Shown here: positions 1-9,056 of the stretch, one piece after another
Position numbering within the stretch: the first letter of the stretch is position 1
Layout of the letters: each line of letters starts with the position of its first letter
Assembly (NCBI GenBank): GCA_938020525.1
Contig: CALIHW010000195.1
Location: 1-44,469 of the forward strand
Direction of reading: 5' to 3'
Origin: an uncultured Granulosicoccaceae bacterium
Lineage (GTDB): Bacteria > Pseudomonadota > Gammaproteobacteria > Granulosicoccales > Granulosicoccaceae
DNA length: 44,469 bases
Notes under the pieces: model-generated
Told to the model about the DNA's origin: nothing
What the model saw: the letters and a program-made list of their open reading frames with translations, nothing else
Database searches by the model: none
Made by a program: the position numbers and the translations under genes

Positions 1-99
1 CCAATATTGGTAAATGTCGTTTTCTGCCAAAATGTCCGTAATTTGTCAATCCGTATGGCTCGGATTCATCAGAAGTGGTGGTGTAGGGTGGTGCGTTTG

Positions 100-546
100 C
101 TAAAGTCTTTCCGGGTTCCCTGTAACGATTGTAAAAGGCAACCCAAGCTTTTTTTCCTGCTTGTTGTAGTTGCTATAAAATCCATTGGCCTCTTTAATAA
201 CAACACTGTTATCGCAAAATTCTTTTTCAGTGGCCAATAACTTTTCACAAAATTGACCGGCATCATTGACCCGCCAGGTGAACTCATTAATTACCCCGGT
301 TTTATTTTCCTTAACTACTTTTCTACTGTCTGTACCCAGATAATTGGACCAGCTACCATCCGTAGCTACAAAAGTGACTCCACTCGCACCAATAAGATTT
401 GAAGGATTAAAGATTTTTGCGCCGTCCCTGATTAATACATCAAGGTTTGTTAATACATCAAGGTTTGATTCGGCAGAAGTGGTTGCGCATGATGATGAAA
501 GCAGTAGCGCAGTGGATAAAGTGAGACTCAAAATTACCCTGAACAT
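100..546 (-). CDS. Small exported protein of unknown function
   Basis: The 148-residue product begins with a hydrophobic signal-like stretch (residues 4-19) followed by Cys20, then mature sequence. It may be a lipoprotein, but the residues before the Cys are S-S-S, so the lipobox is not canonical (Leu sits at -4, not -3). The mature part contains a W-rich, Gly-containing segment (DGSWSNY, EFTWRV) and two further Cys (about 98 and 109) that could pair. An 18-bp perfect tandem duplication gives two copies of NLDVL just after the signal. I do not recognise the family; the W/Y/C pattern faintly recalls small periplasmic DUF995-type proteins, which is weak. It stands alone, with no operon partner visible. 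Confidence 0.6.
   Translation of the reverse strand: MFRVILSLTLSTALLLSSSCATTSAESNLDVLTNLDVLIRDGAKIFNPSNLIGASGVTFVATDGSWSNYLGTDSRKVVKENKTGVINEFTWRVNDAGQFCEKLLATEKEFCDNSVVIKEANGFYSNYNKQEKKLGLPFTIVTGNPERL
433..468. repeat. 18-bp perfect tandem duplication inside the small exported protein gene
   Basis: The unit TAATACATCAAGGTTTG plus one base occurs twice back to back (433-450, 451-468), differing only at the last base. It is in frame (six codons), so it duplicates NLDVL(T/I) right after the signal peptide. It looks like a recent slippage event. Confidence 0.85.
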
Positions 547-735
547 ACGCCTGTTCCCTCATTTTTCCTTGTTCAGCAATATAGCAATGCAACGTATAAG
601 CTACGCTATCAATCGGTCTGGGGAATGTCAATATATGAGGTTAGTCTCATTCGAGGCTGCAGTGGCTTTGCCAGGGTGCAGATTGCACGTCTAGTCAGTC
701 TCGCGAACATCAATGTAGTGGCTGGGATATCGTTG

Positions 736-818
736 TAGCCCGTTGCTTAGCCACGCAGTGATCGAACCGCCTGACAGCTCGGCGCGCTATGCTCGCCATT
801 TAACGAATAAACCGGACT
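736..818 (-). repeat. Short copy of the TAGCCCGG-ended inverted-repeat element
   Basis: One end reads TAGCCCG (736). The other end, read on the minus strand, is AGTCCGGTTTATTCG followed by TTAAATGGCGAGCATAGCG, closely matching the start of the long copy at 30823. The element is about 83 bp. The middle differs from the long copies but the size and ends resemble the copy at 6545-6628. No ORF or transposase is present. Confidence 0.6.
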
Positions 819-851
819 GGATAAGCGTTGTTCAAGTTTGATTGACACTGC

Positions 852-890
852 CGGCAGAATTTATATGCCAAAGTACTCAAAATTCTGCCG
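852..890. terminator. Stem-loop downstream of the LAL regulator gene
   Basis: CGGCAGAATTT (852-862) and its exact reverse complement (880-890) form an 11-bp stem with a 17-base loop, 38 bases past the stop of the minus-strand regulator gene. There is no T-run after the stem on either strand, so it is at best a non-classical terminator or an mRNA 3'-end stabiliser. Confidence 0.4.
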
Positions 891-927
891 CTACTACCTA
901 CTATCAAATTCGGTCAGACAGGAAATT

Positions 928-3615
928 CTAGGTGACTTTCTGATTGTCTTTTGGATCCGTTTGCACGCTATTGTTATTCGAAATGATCCACGGTTCGTTT
1001 TTAACCCGTAGTAATACCTCTAAACGGCTATGAACATTAAGCTTTCTGAATATTGACGCAATATGATTTTCGATGGTTCTCTCAGATCTCGAAAAACGTT
1101 CTGAAATCTCCCGATTACTTAGGCCTTTAATGACCCACGGAAGTATTTCCTGCTCTTTTATAGTGAGTCCCAGGGGATGTTGTCTTGATTGATTTTTACG
1201 GCCACTTTTTTGTAGGTTTGCGTTATAACGAAACCCCGATTCGGCAGCGACCTCTGATGCTCTTTGCAATGCACCTGTAGCTTGCATGTTCTCAAGTAAT
1301 TTAATCGCATATTTTGTGTGTTCGACCGAGTCTTCACTTGCTGGTGCTGTTAACAAAGCGAGCGCTGCTGGAAAAGGAGATCCGATAGATTCCCACGCTA
1401 GTGCTGCGGCTTTATTTTCGCCGCGAATCTCCATTTGATAGGGTGCCGGAAGTCTATCAACTGGTATAATGTTGTTTTTTATTTTATACCGATGTAGCCA
1501 TAGGGCGAATTCGCTATCTCTCCAGTTTCCAGTGAAGGAGATATCATCGGACAGCAGTGCGTCTATGTGTATGTTGGCTATTTCGTGTTGGCCTGATAGC
1601 CATGCAGCCTCGACTAGTGATATGCGAGCGGGTAACAGGTATTGTGCTTCGGAGGTGCTGATGGCATCTTTCAAAGCCTTACCAAGAGAATCTTTTGCCT
1701 CGGGTCTGCCGAGACGTGTCTGTACTCTGGCCAGTACCAATAAGGCGGGTAATTTCATTAGCAAAGTGAGTTGTTCGAGTTTCAGGACACTTTGCGAAAT
1801 CGTTTCAGCTTCTTCCAGTCGGCCCTGTTTCATTCGCAATTGTGCATGTAGCCCAACGAGATAGTATGTGCAGCTATCCAAGTCGTGATTAGAATCGAAC
1901 TCTATACCTTCGCTAATCGTTTTCTCTGCCAGTTCAAAGTCTCTGCATCCCACCGCGTAGTCAGATATGTTGGTGTATGCCCGTGCTGCATGTTCTTGGA
2001 AATTGTGCCTTAAGGCCAGGCGTAGGCTTTCACGCAAAAGATCCAGTCCGGCCAGATCATCACTAAATGCCATAGCGGTACCGACGTTGTTTAGAGCGTG
2101 TATCCGGACTTCTGGGTTTCTATTGTCTTTTGCTTCAAATTCCAGTGCCTTGTTGCCCCAGGAAATTGCGTCCTCCATATGGCTATTCAGCATATTTAGT
2201 TGAGATTTTAAGCTATAAGCCATTGCTTTCTGAGCGGAATCCTCGGTGGATTCCAGTACCCTGATAGCTTTGTCTGCGTACTGGTTCGCTTTAGCTGCCT
2301 GACCTTGATACCAGTAAAGTCTCGATAACCAGCGTAGGTTTTCTCCTATTTTGTCAAACCTATCCATCGCACGCCAGATAGCAAGCGCCCGGTGTCGTGC
2401 GCTTATGACTTTGTCATCGATTTCAATAAGTGCCGCTTCATAGGACCAGCTCTCATATAAAGATGCTTTAAGCTCGGGCGTTGCTTCAGAGTCAAACTCG
2501 AGTGCAGATGCAAGGTGCGTTGCAGCTTCACTGTGAGCGCCGGCTTGAGAGGCAATGTTCGCTGCTTTAGATGCGTATTCCAGAACCAGGTGGGCATCTC
2601 TTGCACGATAGGCATGGTAAGTGATTTGCTTAATGTGCTTATCACAATCGTCCAGTATGAGTGCTTCGGTAATTTGTTTATGAGTGCTTTTTTGCCACAA
2701 ACTGGATGTTCGAGATTTAGTACTTAATCGAACGAGCTCATGACGAAACCGGAGGTTGTTATTGTTGTCGGTTTCCAGTAGCTGCTTTTCTTCGCACGAA
2801 ATTAGCAAGTCATCTGCGTTCTTTGGGAACAGTTGCCGAATCAGTGGTTGTTCTATTGAACTAGGAATAACGCTTAGCGTTTCAAGGAAGTTCTGTTCTT
2901 CAAGTGTAAGGCGGTTTAGCCGAGCGGCGATTGCTTCCTGTATGGAGGCAGGCACTTGTTCATCGCCAATATCGCTGGTGGCGAGTAACTCTGTGATGAA
3001 AAATGGATTTCCTTTGGTAATCGCGTGAAGATGCGCAGCGTTGTCACTGGCACTGCCTACCATTTGTTGTATACCCTCAAGAGTCAGTGGTTCCAGATCA
3101 ATTCTTGTGGTGTCTGACTGTGGGAACTCACCGAGAAGATTGGTTAGCGGGTGCCGCAGGCCTGTTTCATCCTGTCGATAGCTGATAATCAGGAGTGCAC
3201 TAAGTGCAGTTATTCGGCGGCCAAGGCACTTTAAGAAATCAAGAGTGGCGTTATCTGCCCAGTGCGTGTCTTCAAAGATCAATACAGCAGGCTGAGACAG
3301 GCTTGTTAGCTCCTGCAGAAAAATTTTCAGTAGTTTGGTGATCGAAACGTCAGAATCCAGCACCTTCAACACGTCAAGGCTAAACGCTGAACTCATATCA
3401 TGTAACGGGCCCAACACACGCGGCGTTAGTAGAGCCTCGCAACCACCCCAGTAGTATTGATAGCGATTGTTATTTTGTGAGATGAAATGTTGCAGCAGCG
3501 TTGTTTTACCGATACCCGCTTCGCCGGGAACCAGTGCTATCTGACCGTGGCCAGTTGCAGAATTGACAGCTAGTTTATTTAGTATAGCGATAGCATTGTC
3601 TCGCTCAATTATCAT
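928..3615 (-). CDS. LAL-type LuxR transcriptional regulator with AAA ATPase domain
   Basis: This 895-residue regulator has the large ATP-binding LuxR (LAL/MalT-like) architecture. A Walker A motif (GEAGIGKTT, residues 31-39) and a Walker B-like segment (VLIFEDTHWAD, about 111-121) mark the N-terminal AAA/NTPase domain. A long helical, Ala/Leu-rich middle (about 320-760) looks TPR-like. A GerE/LuxR helix-turn-helix occupies about 815-871, with the typical LT..E.E.L..V..GLSN.EI and ERTIENH..SI..KL motifs. Such proteins bind ATP and an inducer, then activate promoters. The ATG start places Walker A where expected. It is divergent from the dehydrogenase/exporter pair, 443 bp away, so it plausibly controls that pair, but no operator was recognised and the inducer is unknown. 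Confidence 0.9.
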   Translation of the reverse strand: MIIERDNAIAILNKLAVNSATGHGQIALVPGEAGIGKTTLLQHFISQNNNRYQYYWGGCEALLTPRVLGPLHDMSSAFSLDVLKVLDSDVSITKLLKIFLQELTSLSQPAVLIFEDTHWADNATLDFLKCLGRRITALSALLIISYRQDETGLRHPLTNLLGEFPQSDTTRIDLEPLTLEGIQQMVGSASDNAAHLHAITKGNPFFITELLATSDIGDEQVPASIQEAIAARLNRLTLEEQNFLETLSVIPSSIEQPLIRQLFPKNADDLLISCEEKQLLETDNNNNLRFRHELVRLSTKSRTSSLWQKSTHKQITEALILDDCDKHIKQITYHAYRARDAHLVLEYASKAANIASQAGAHSEAATHLASALEFDSEATPELKASLYESWSYEAALIEIDDKVISARHRALAIWRAMDRFDKIGENLRWLSRLYWYQGQAAKANQYADKAIRVLESTEDSAQKAMAYSLKSQLNMLNSHMEDAISWGNKALEFEAKDNRNPEVRIHALNNVGTAMAFSDDLAGLDLLRESLRLALRHNFQEHAARAYTNISDYAVGCRDFELAEKTISEGIEFDSNHDLDSCTYYLVGLHAQLRMKQGRLEEAETISQSVLKLEQLTLLMKLPALLVLARVQTRLGRPEAKDSLGKALKDAISTSEAQYLLPARISLVEAAWLSGQHEIANIHIDALLSDDISFTGNWRDSEFALWLHRYKIKNNIIPVDRLPAPYQMEIRGENKAAALAWESIGSPFPAALALLTAPASEDSVEHTKYAIKLLENMQATGALQRASEVAAESGFRYNANLQKSGRKNQSRQHPLGLTIKEQEILPWVIKGLSNREISERFSRSERTIENHIASIFRKLNVHSRLEVLLRVKNEPWIISNNNSVQTDPKDNQKVT

Positions 3616-4058
3616 CGCTTTCTACCAAAAAATAGATAACTCCTTTAACAAATAACAAAAACTGCAGATGCAATTAAAGAGATGAGTCCGATTTTAATCT
3701 CACTTTCCAGCGCTAGCTATTACCCATTTGGCTAATGAATATTCCCTGTTAATGAATGAAAAATGAATTGAGTATAATGGGTATAAACGTACGGCTATAT
3801 TCTTCTGTCTGAGTATTCTGTAACTCTACAAAAATGATTATCTCTACCTAAATACAAAACAAAAACGATACCGTAGTCTATTCAGTGGTGTTTAACGAAA
3901 ATTCAATTTAGCTCTATTGGGATGAGAGTGATGAAGCAGGTAAATTTGAAGTAGATAATAAGTTTACATGTCTCACAGACAGGAGTTCTTGCTACTGTGG
4001 AGAGCTGTTGTAACAAGCTCATTACTAATTAGTTACACGAAAAAGGAATTTAATCGCA
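3616..4058. promoter_or_regulatory. Divergent regulatory region between LAL regulator and dehydrogenase
   Basis: This 443-bp AT-rich gap contains no plausible gene. A TATAAT hexamer lies at 3773-3778 on the plus strand with a weak TTAATG 18 bp upstream, a possible sigma-70 promoter for the dehydrogenase operon with a long leader. The regulator's own promoter should also lie here. No clear dyad operator was found. Confidence 0.4.
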
Positions 4059-5447
4059 ATGGAACTTGCAATGGATATTATCGAGCAAAATATGCTTGAG
4101 GTACACAACCCTTTCAACAATGAACTTTTAGAAATATTGCCTGGTGACAACAGGGTGTCAGTACTGGAAGCTATCTCCCGAGCGGAGCAGTACGACTATC
4201 ATCTGACCGGGTGGCAAAGATATGAAATTTTGAATCAACTTTGTTTCCTCATCGAAGCCCACCGCAAGGAGTTAAAAAAAATCATTAGCCTGGAGTCTGG
4301 AAAAACATTAAGCGATGCAGACTTAGAAGTGACCCGTGCCTATCAGGCATTTTTACTGTCGGCAGAGGAAGCCAAGAGAATAAATGGAGAACTGGTGCCT
4401 CTTGACGCGGTGGTTGGTATAGAGAAAGGGCTGGCGATGGTAACCAGAGAGCCTGTCGGTATTGTCGCTGCAATTACTCCTTTCAATTTTCCACTAAATC
4501 TTGTAGCTCATAAGGTGGGGCCAGCGCTTGCTGCAAATAATCCGGTGATAGTGAAACCGTCTGAATCCACCCCCATCACAGCAATTCGTCTAATGGAACT
4601 TCTGCATGAAGCGGGATTACCTGAAGAGATGATGCAGGTGGTTGTTGGTGAACCGGAGTGGATTGTAGATATTTTCTGCACGGATGATCGTATAAGAAAG
4701 ATCAGTTTTACAGGTAGTACGGACACAGGCAAAAAAATCTGCCACAAAGCTGGATTGAAGGCGGTCAGCATGGAACTTGGTGGTAATGATCCGATGGTAA
4801 TTTTATCGGATGCAGACATTGATGCGGCAATTCCGATTGCTGTGGACGGTGCCTATGGCAATAACGGCCAAAGGTGCACATCTATAAAACGATTTGTTAT
4901 CGAAGAATGCATCGCTGATAGGTTTATTGATCGATTTGTAGATGTTACTCGTAAGTTGCGAGTTGGAGATCAGCTTGACCCCACTGTGAATATTGGACCG
5001 TTGATCAATGAAACCGCGGCGAAAACTGTTCGGAATCGAATAGAAGCAACCGTTAAAGATGGCGCTGATCTACTTTGTGGCGGGCGCAGACAAGGTGCTC
5101 TGCTGTGGCCTACCGTGCTAGATAATGTCAGAAATAACAGTCCTCTGGTAGCAAGAGAAACATTCGGGCCTGTAGCGCCGTTTATTAGAGTTAAAGATTT
5201 TGATCAGGCAATTGATGTAGTCAATGACACTTCTTATGGTTTGCAATCCGGGGTATTTACTAATGATCTTTGCAAGGCCAAGGCAGCTGCCAGTCGAATT
5301 CGGGCCGGTGGGGTTATGATCAATCGAGCGCCTGGTTTCCGTGCCGAGCATTTACCATTTGGCGGAATAAAGAATAGTGGCGTTGGCAGGGAAGGGATCA
5401 AATACGCAGTTGACGCAATGACCTATACCAAAACAATAGTTATGTAG
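4059..5447 (+). CDS. NAD(P)-dependent aldehyde dehydrogenase, SafD/PhnY type
   Basis: This is a full-length ALDH-superfamily enzyme (462 residues). It shows the oxyanion Asn in PFNFP (N143), the cofactor Lys in VKPSE (K166), the general base Glu in MELGG (E239), the catalytic Cys in GQRCTSIKR (C273), and the ETFGP motif near residue 370. The QRCTSIKR context, with Arg just before the Cys, resembles phosphonoacetaldehyde dehydrogenase (PhnY) and sulfoacetaldehyde dehydrogenase (SafD), which oxidise aldehydes carrying a C2 anion. The next gene encodes a TauE/SafE-family exporter, which favours a SafD role: sulfoacetaldehyde to sulfoacetate during use of taurine nitrogen. No taurine aminotransferase is nearby, so the substrate is inferred. 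The start is ATG at 4059 with AAAGGA upstream; Met5 is an alternative. Confidence 0.8.
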   Translation: MELAMDIIEQNMLEVHNPFNNELLEILPGDNRVSVLEAISRAEQYDYHLTGWQRYEILNQLCFLIEAHRKELKKIISLESGKTLSDADLEVTRAYQAFLLSAEEAKRINGELVPLDAVVGIEKGLAMVTREPVGIVAAITPFNFPLNLVAHKVGPALAANNPVIVKPSESTPITAIRLMELLHEAGLPEEMMQVVVGEPEWIVDIFCTDDRIRKISFTGSTDTGKKICHKAGLKAVSMELGGNDPMVILSDADIDAAIPIAVDGAYGNNGQRCTSIKRFVIEECIADRFIDRFVDVTRKLRVGDQLDPTVNIGPLINETAAKTVRNRIEATVKDGADLLCGGRRQGALLWPTVLDNVRNNSPLVARETFGPVAPFIRVKDFDQAIDVVNDTSYGLQSGVFTNDLCKAKAAASRIRAGGVMINRAPGFRAEHLPFGGIKNSGVGREGIKYAVDAMTYTKTIVM

Positions 5448-5471
5448 TCTTAGTATTGGTGTGTCGCATGG

Positions 5472-6431
5472 ATGAGTTACGTGAAACGGAAACTATCAGG
5501 TAGCTCTTCCCCTATTGAAAAAGTCTCTCAGGGATGGGAAATGTCAGCTGATCAAAATGCCAGTATTCATAGAATCAATGCTGTTGTTGATATTGCGATT
5601 TCTCACAAATATTACTTAGGTGCGTTAATTCTCGCTATTACTTTAGTGTTGCTGAGTTATTTAAGTGGCAGCGGGCGAGTTTTAGAAACGGAGTATTTGT
5701 CCTTAATGTTGATTACTACCACCACGATCGTTTTTTTTCTTAGTGGCGCAGTAAAAGGAGTCGCTGGAATTGGAATGGGGCTGGTTGCTGTGCCGACTAT
5801 GAGCGTGATTTTTGAGCCAGTTCTGGCTGTATGTGTTGTTGCTGTGCCTTTAGTGATTACTAATTTCTGGCAAGGAGTAATAAGAGCGCAGCCTTTACTG
5901 GTCTTTAGAAGATATCGTGCGCTGTTTATTTCTATGACGGTGGCGATGATTTGTTCCGGGTATTTTGCCAATTATTTCTCTGTGTCTGTAACATCTTTCG
6001 TACTGGGTGCAATGGCCGTTGTATTTTCGCTAATCAATCTCGGTATCAGACTTCCAAGGTTTAACGAGAATATCGATTTCCCTGTGCAAATAGTGTGTGG
6101 AGTAGTGGCGGGCTTTGTTGGAGGCATGACGGGTCTGGTGGTAATACCGCTGGTTCTGTATATGATATGTCGTAGTGTTAGTAAGGAAGAATTTGTCTCG
6201 GCGCTTGGGTTACTTTTGCTAGTCTCAGGTCTGGTGCTTGTTATGTGCTATGGATTGAACGGCGCAATGACTCTGCAGCTGTTTATTCTGTCATTGCTGG
6301 CTTCTGTGCCCGCTCTTTTCGGTGTAATCGTTGGAGAAAGTATCAGGCAATACCTGGATGATCAGGTATTCCGCAAGATAGTGCTGTATATGATTATGAC
6401 TATTGGAGTGAAAATTCTTATCGATATCTAG
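5472..6431 (+). CDS. TauE/SafE-family (DUF81) membrane exporter
   Basis: This 319-residue integral membrane protein has about eight to nine hydrophobic segments. It has the family's duplicated layout, with the signature-like GAVKGVAGIGMGLVAVPTM in the first half and VVAGFVGGMTGLVVIPL in the second. TauE/SafE proteins are thought to export sulfite, sulfoacetate or related organosulfonates. It starts 24 bp after the dehydrogenase stop, so the two are almost surely co-transcribed, matching the SafD-SafE pairing known from Neptuniibacter. About 45 polar residues precede the first membrane segment; an internal ATG (residue 23) is a possible alternative start. Confidence 0.8.
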   Translation: MSYVKRKLSGSSSPIEKVSQGWEMSADQNASIHRINAVVDIAISHKYYLGALILAITLVLLSYLSGSGRVLETEYLSLMLITTTTIVFFLSGAVKGVAGIGMGLVAVPTMSVIFEPVLAVCVVAVPLVITNFWQGVIRAQPLLVFRRYRALFISMTVAMICSGYFANYFSVSVTSFVLGAMAVVFSLINLGIRLPRFNENIDFPVQIVCGVVAGFVGGMTGLVVIPLVLYMICRSVSKEEFVSALGLLLLVSGLVLVMCYGLNGAMTLQLFILSLLASVPALFGVIVGESIRQYLDDQVFRKIVLYMIMTIGVKILIDI

Positions 6432-6544
6432 GAGTCTGCGCGGTGGAAATCCGCGTAGCGAGAACGTGCCATGGCGAGGACGTTTTTACTATCATTTGAG
6501 GCGCATAGTTGTTCATACGTAACGAAAATGATCGATGATTATTG

Positions 6545-6628
6545 TAGCCTAGGCGCACCGTCAGGGCGCGTTCGCAGTAGCGGACGTTCTGCGTGCTACG
6601 CTCGCCATTTCACGAATAAACCAGGCTA
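6545..6628 (-). repeat. Short copy of the TAGCCCGG-ended inverted-repeat element
   Basis: The minus strand begins TAGCCTGGTTTATTCG, continues with a close match to the long copies (GTGAAATGGCGAGCGTAGC), and ends at a TAGCCTAGG-like end near 6545. It is about 84 bp, the same size class as the copy at 736-818, and lies in the 238-bp gap after the exporter gene. It is non-coding. A small GC hairpin (about 6437-6457) precedes it without a T-run. Confidence 0.6.
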
Positions 6629-6669
6629 GTATCACGTGACAGGCCTATATCGGGGATGTGCTTAGATTT

Positions 6670-7416
6670 CTACCAGTCCGAGGCTACCAGTCCGCGGATA
6701 TCCTCCATGACTACATCGGCGTGACCGGTTAGATCCGACTCGCTGGCGGGCCCGGTTAATACACCGACTGTCAGCCCGAATCCGGCCGCGATACCAGCAT
6801 CGATATCGTGCAAACTATCACCGACCATTGTGATCTCGCTTACAGGTAAAGCCGTTGCCTGACTAAAAGCCAACAACATACCAGGCGCTGGCTTACTTCC
6901 AAAACCCGAATCGTAGCCACAAACAAAGTCGAAGTAACCCACTATATTTCCCTCCGCCAACTGTTCATGCGCAGAAGCTTCAGAATCGTTGGTTGCAACA
7001 CCCAGTTTTAAACCTGAATTCTTTAGTTGGCTCAGCGTATCTTCCAGTCCGTTGACTGGTGCTAGCGGTAGTCCAATCGATAAGCGCTTACACACTTCAT
7101 TGACACTTGAAAAACTATGCTCATCTAACAAAGCAGTCATGGCTTCTACTGAATCGTCAGCAGATGCACTAACGATCAATGAACCGGTAACGAAGGTTCT
7201 ATCTTTTCTGTTGTAGCCTATAGAGGTTGCTAGCCGGTCGGCAAGCTGGTTATCACCAGCGGACAATTCATTCACAACCCGATCGCACCAGACAGACCAA
7301 ACGGCGTTAAAGTCAAACAGCGTGCCGTCTTTATCAAAGACTATGGCTTTTAAACCCCTTGCCTTTAACCCCCCGGCCTTTAAACCCCCGGCTTTAATAT
7401 CCAATAGCACAGCCAT
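6670..7416 (-). CDS. HAD-family phosphatase, phosphoglycolate-phosphatase-like
   Basis: This is a haloacid dehalogenase-type hydrolase of 248 residues from the ATG at 7416. All four HAD motifs are visible: DKDGTLFD (nucleophile D28, acid D30), the Thr of VATNDSE, the Lys of GSKPAPGM, and the acidic MVGDSLHDIDAG. A helical cap lies between motifs I and II. It resembles Gph-like phosphatases, but the substrate cannot be read from sequence. The gene overlaps the 3' end of the gamma-glutamyltransferase gene by 23 bp, implying co-translation; an in-frame ATG at 7452 would give a longer overlap and is less likely. Residues 8-24 are an unusual K-A-G-G-L repeat immediately before motif I. Confidence 0.85.
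   Translation of the reverse strand: MAVLLDIKAGGLKAGGLKARGLKAIVFDKDGTLFDFNAVWSVWCDRVVNELSAGDNQLADRLATSIGYNRKDRTFVTGSLIVSASADDSVEAMTALLDEHSFSSVNEVCKRLSIGLPLAPVNGLEDTLSQLKNSGLKLGVATNDSEASAHEQLAEGNIVGYFDFVCGYDSGFGSKPAPGMLLAFSQATALPVSEITMVGDSLHDIDAGIAAGFGLTVGVLTGPASESDLTGHADVVMEDIRGLVASDW
7347..7396 (-). repeat. About 15-bp tandem repeat at the 5' end of the HAD gene
   Basis: Roughly three copies of a GGGGGTTTAAAGGC-like unit run in frame through the start of the HAD gene, giving KAGGL-KAGGL-KARGL-KA directly before the nucleophile strand. The most upstream unit touches the stop codon of the gamma-glutamyltransferase gene. It has the look of a slippage-prone minisatellite. Confidence 0.75.
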
Positions 7417-8992
7417 CTTTACGTGGGTCAGATCCACCAGCAAGCACACCATCCTGCCAGTCTATTGAGATAGCTTGCGACCCGCCTATCGGCGCTGATG
7501 CAGGTACCATTTTATGCCCTAATGCTTGTAAAGCAGCAACAGTAGAATCCGGCAGCGAGCTTTCATACTCTACTGTATTTTCACCTGGTTGAGGGAATAC
7601 CCTCGGCATATCCTGAGCTTCTTGAATATCTTTATCAAAATCAATCATACGCGTCAGAAACTGCATATGACCATATGATTGATAGTGTCCGCCCATCACC
7701 CCATAAGGCATTTCGACTTTTCCATTTCTGGCAACCATACCTGGAATTATAGTGTGCATCGGACGTTTACCCGGGGCAATACAATTCGGATGATCCGGAT
7801 CAACAACAAAACTCTCACCTCGATTGTGCAACATCACACCTGACTTTGGTGCCATTTGCACACTTCCAAAACTGTGAAAGATAGAATTAATGAAGCTACA
7901 ACAATTGCGGTCTTTATCAACGACGCTGATAGTCACCGTACTTTGATGAGGTTTAGCCGTAAATGATGGCAGGTCTTGCATAGCTGCATCAGGGTTAATA
8001 GAATTACGCAGTTCGGAGGCATGCTCATCTGATAATAACCAGTCTACCGGTACATCGCTATGCGCCATGTCGGCAACATATAAATTTCTATCGTTATATG
8101 CCATTCGACTAGACTCAATCTCAAGATGCAGTCTTTCAACAGACATCGGATCAACACCTGACACATCAAAACCACTTGCAATATTCAAGAGTTGCAGCGC
8201 GATTATTCCCTGCCCGTTGGGCGGAATTTGATAAACGCTGTGGCCTTTATAGACTGTACTGATCGGGTCAACATATTCGCCAGCCGCAGATGCGAAATCG
8301 TCCATCGTGTGAAGACCACCGAGACTTTGAAGATATCCAACAATGTCCTCGGCAATTTCTCCGGTATAAAATGCATCACGGCCACTTTCGCCAATCCTTT
8401 TAAGCGTTGTGGCAAGTTTCGGTTGATGATGCATCTGCCCCGTCACCAGGGTTTTCCCGTCAACCAGAAATACCTCTCCGGCATTGGCATCGTTTCTCAG
8501 TAGATCCAACTGCTTTGCCTGGTCATAACTAACGCGTGGTGATATCGGGTAGCCCTCCGATGCATATCGGATCGCAGGTTGTAAGATTTGTTCGAGAGAC
8601 AGGTGGCCATGGTCTTTATTTAGCCTGCACCAGGCGTCAACGGCACCAGGCACTGTCACCGAGTGAGGAGATTGCCGCTCAATAGAGGTTATACTTTGTG
8701 ATAGATACCAGTCTGCAGAAGCTACTGCCGGCGCTTTTCCCGAGCCATTGAAAGACACCATGGAGTTGATATCTCCGCCTGGTGCGTAAAAGCAAAAGCA
8801 ATCACCACCAATACCGGTTGAATGAGGTTCCACAACGCACTGCACCGCACAGGCACCAATTGCTGCATCAAGTGCGTTTCCACCCTGCTTAAGAATGTCT
8901 ATCGCAGTTTGCGTTGCGAGCGGATGGGATGTTGCTGCCATGCCATTTGGCGCCAGCACCGGAGAGCGTCCCGGAAATTCGAGATTTCGCAT
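7394..8992 (-). CDS. Gamma-glutamyltransferase family protein
   Basis: This 532-residue Ntn-hydrolase-fold enzyme cleaves gamma-glutamyl bonds (glutathione or analogues) by autoprocessing. The N-terminal half has the family hallmarks MAATSHPLAT, GGNALDAA and EPHSTGIGGD. The processing nucleophile should be Thr352 in STVTISVVD, aligned with the TTHxSVVD of the Escherichia coli enzyme; the His of that motif is replaced by Thr, which occurs in divergent members. A PNGQG loop (about 258-262) and PGKRPMHT also fit the family. No signal peptide is visible, so unlike classical Ggt it is probably cytoplasmic. It overlaps the downstream HAD phosphatase gene. The natural substrate is unknown. Confidence 0.85.
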   Translation of the reverse strand: MRNLEFPGRSPVLAPNGMAATSHPLATQTAIDILKQGGNALDAAIGACAVQCVVEPHSTGIGGDCFCFYAPGGDINSMVSFNGSGKAPAVASADWYLSQSITSIERQSPHSVTVPGAVDAWCRLNKDHGHLSLEQILQPAIRYASEGYPISPRVSYDQAKQLDLLRNDANAGEVFLVDGKTLVTGQMHHQPKLATTLKRIGESGRDAFYTGEIAEDIVGYLQSLGGLHTMDDFASAAGEYVDPISTVYKGHSVYQIPPNGQGIIALQLLNIASGFDVSGVDPMSVERLHLEIESSRMAYNDRNLYVADMAHSDVPVDWLLSDEHASELRNSINPDAAMQDLPSFTAKPHQSTVTISVVDKDRNCCSFINSIFHSFGSVQMAPKSGVMLHNRGESFVVDPDHPNCIAPGKRPMHTIIPGMVARNGKVEMPYGVMGGHYQSYGHMQFLTRMIDFDKDIQEAQDMPRVFPQPGENTVEYESSLPDSTVAALQALGHKMVPASAPIGGSQAISIDWQDGVLAGGSDPRKDGCAIGY

Positions 8993-9056
8993 AGTGACCT
9001 TGTTGTGAGATGGTTATGTACCGAGCTGTGATTCTAACAGATGAGATCTAGTAGCC

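Larger units (their letters stand above)
547..927. other. Intergenic region with short TAGCCCGG-type repeat and a stem-loop
   Basis: This is a non-coding gap between the divergently placed small exported protein gene and the 3' end of the LAL regulator gene. It holds a short copy of the dispersed inverted-repeat element (736-818) and an 11-bp-stem hairpin (852-890). The ORFs here show no protein-like features. Confidence 0.6.
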
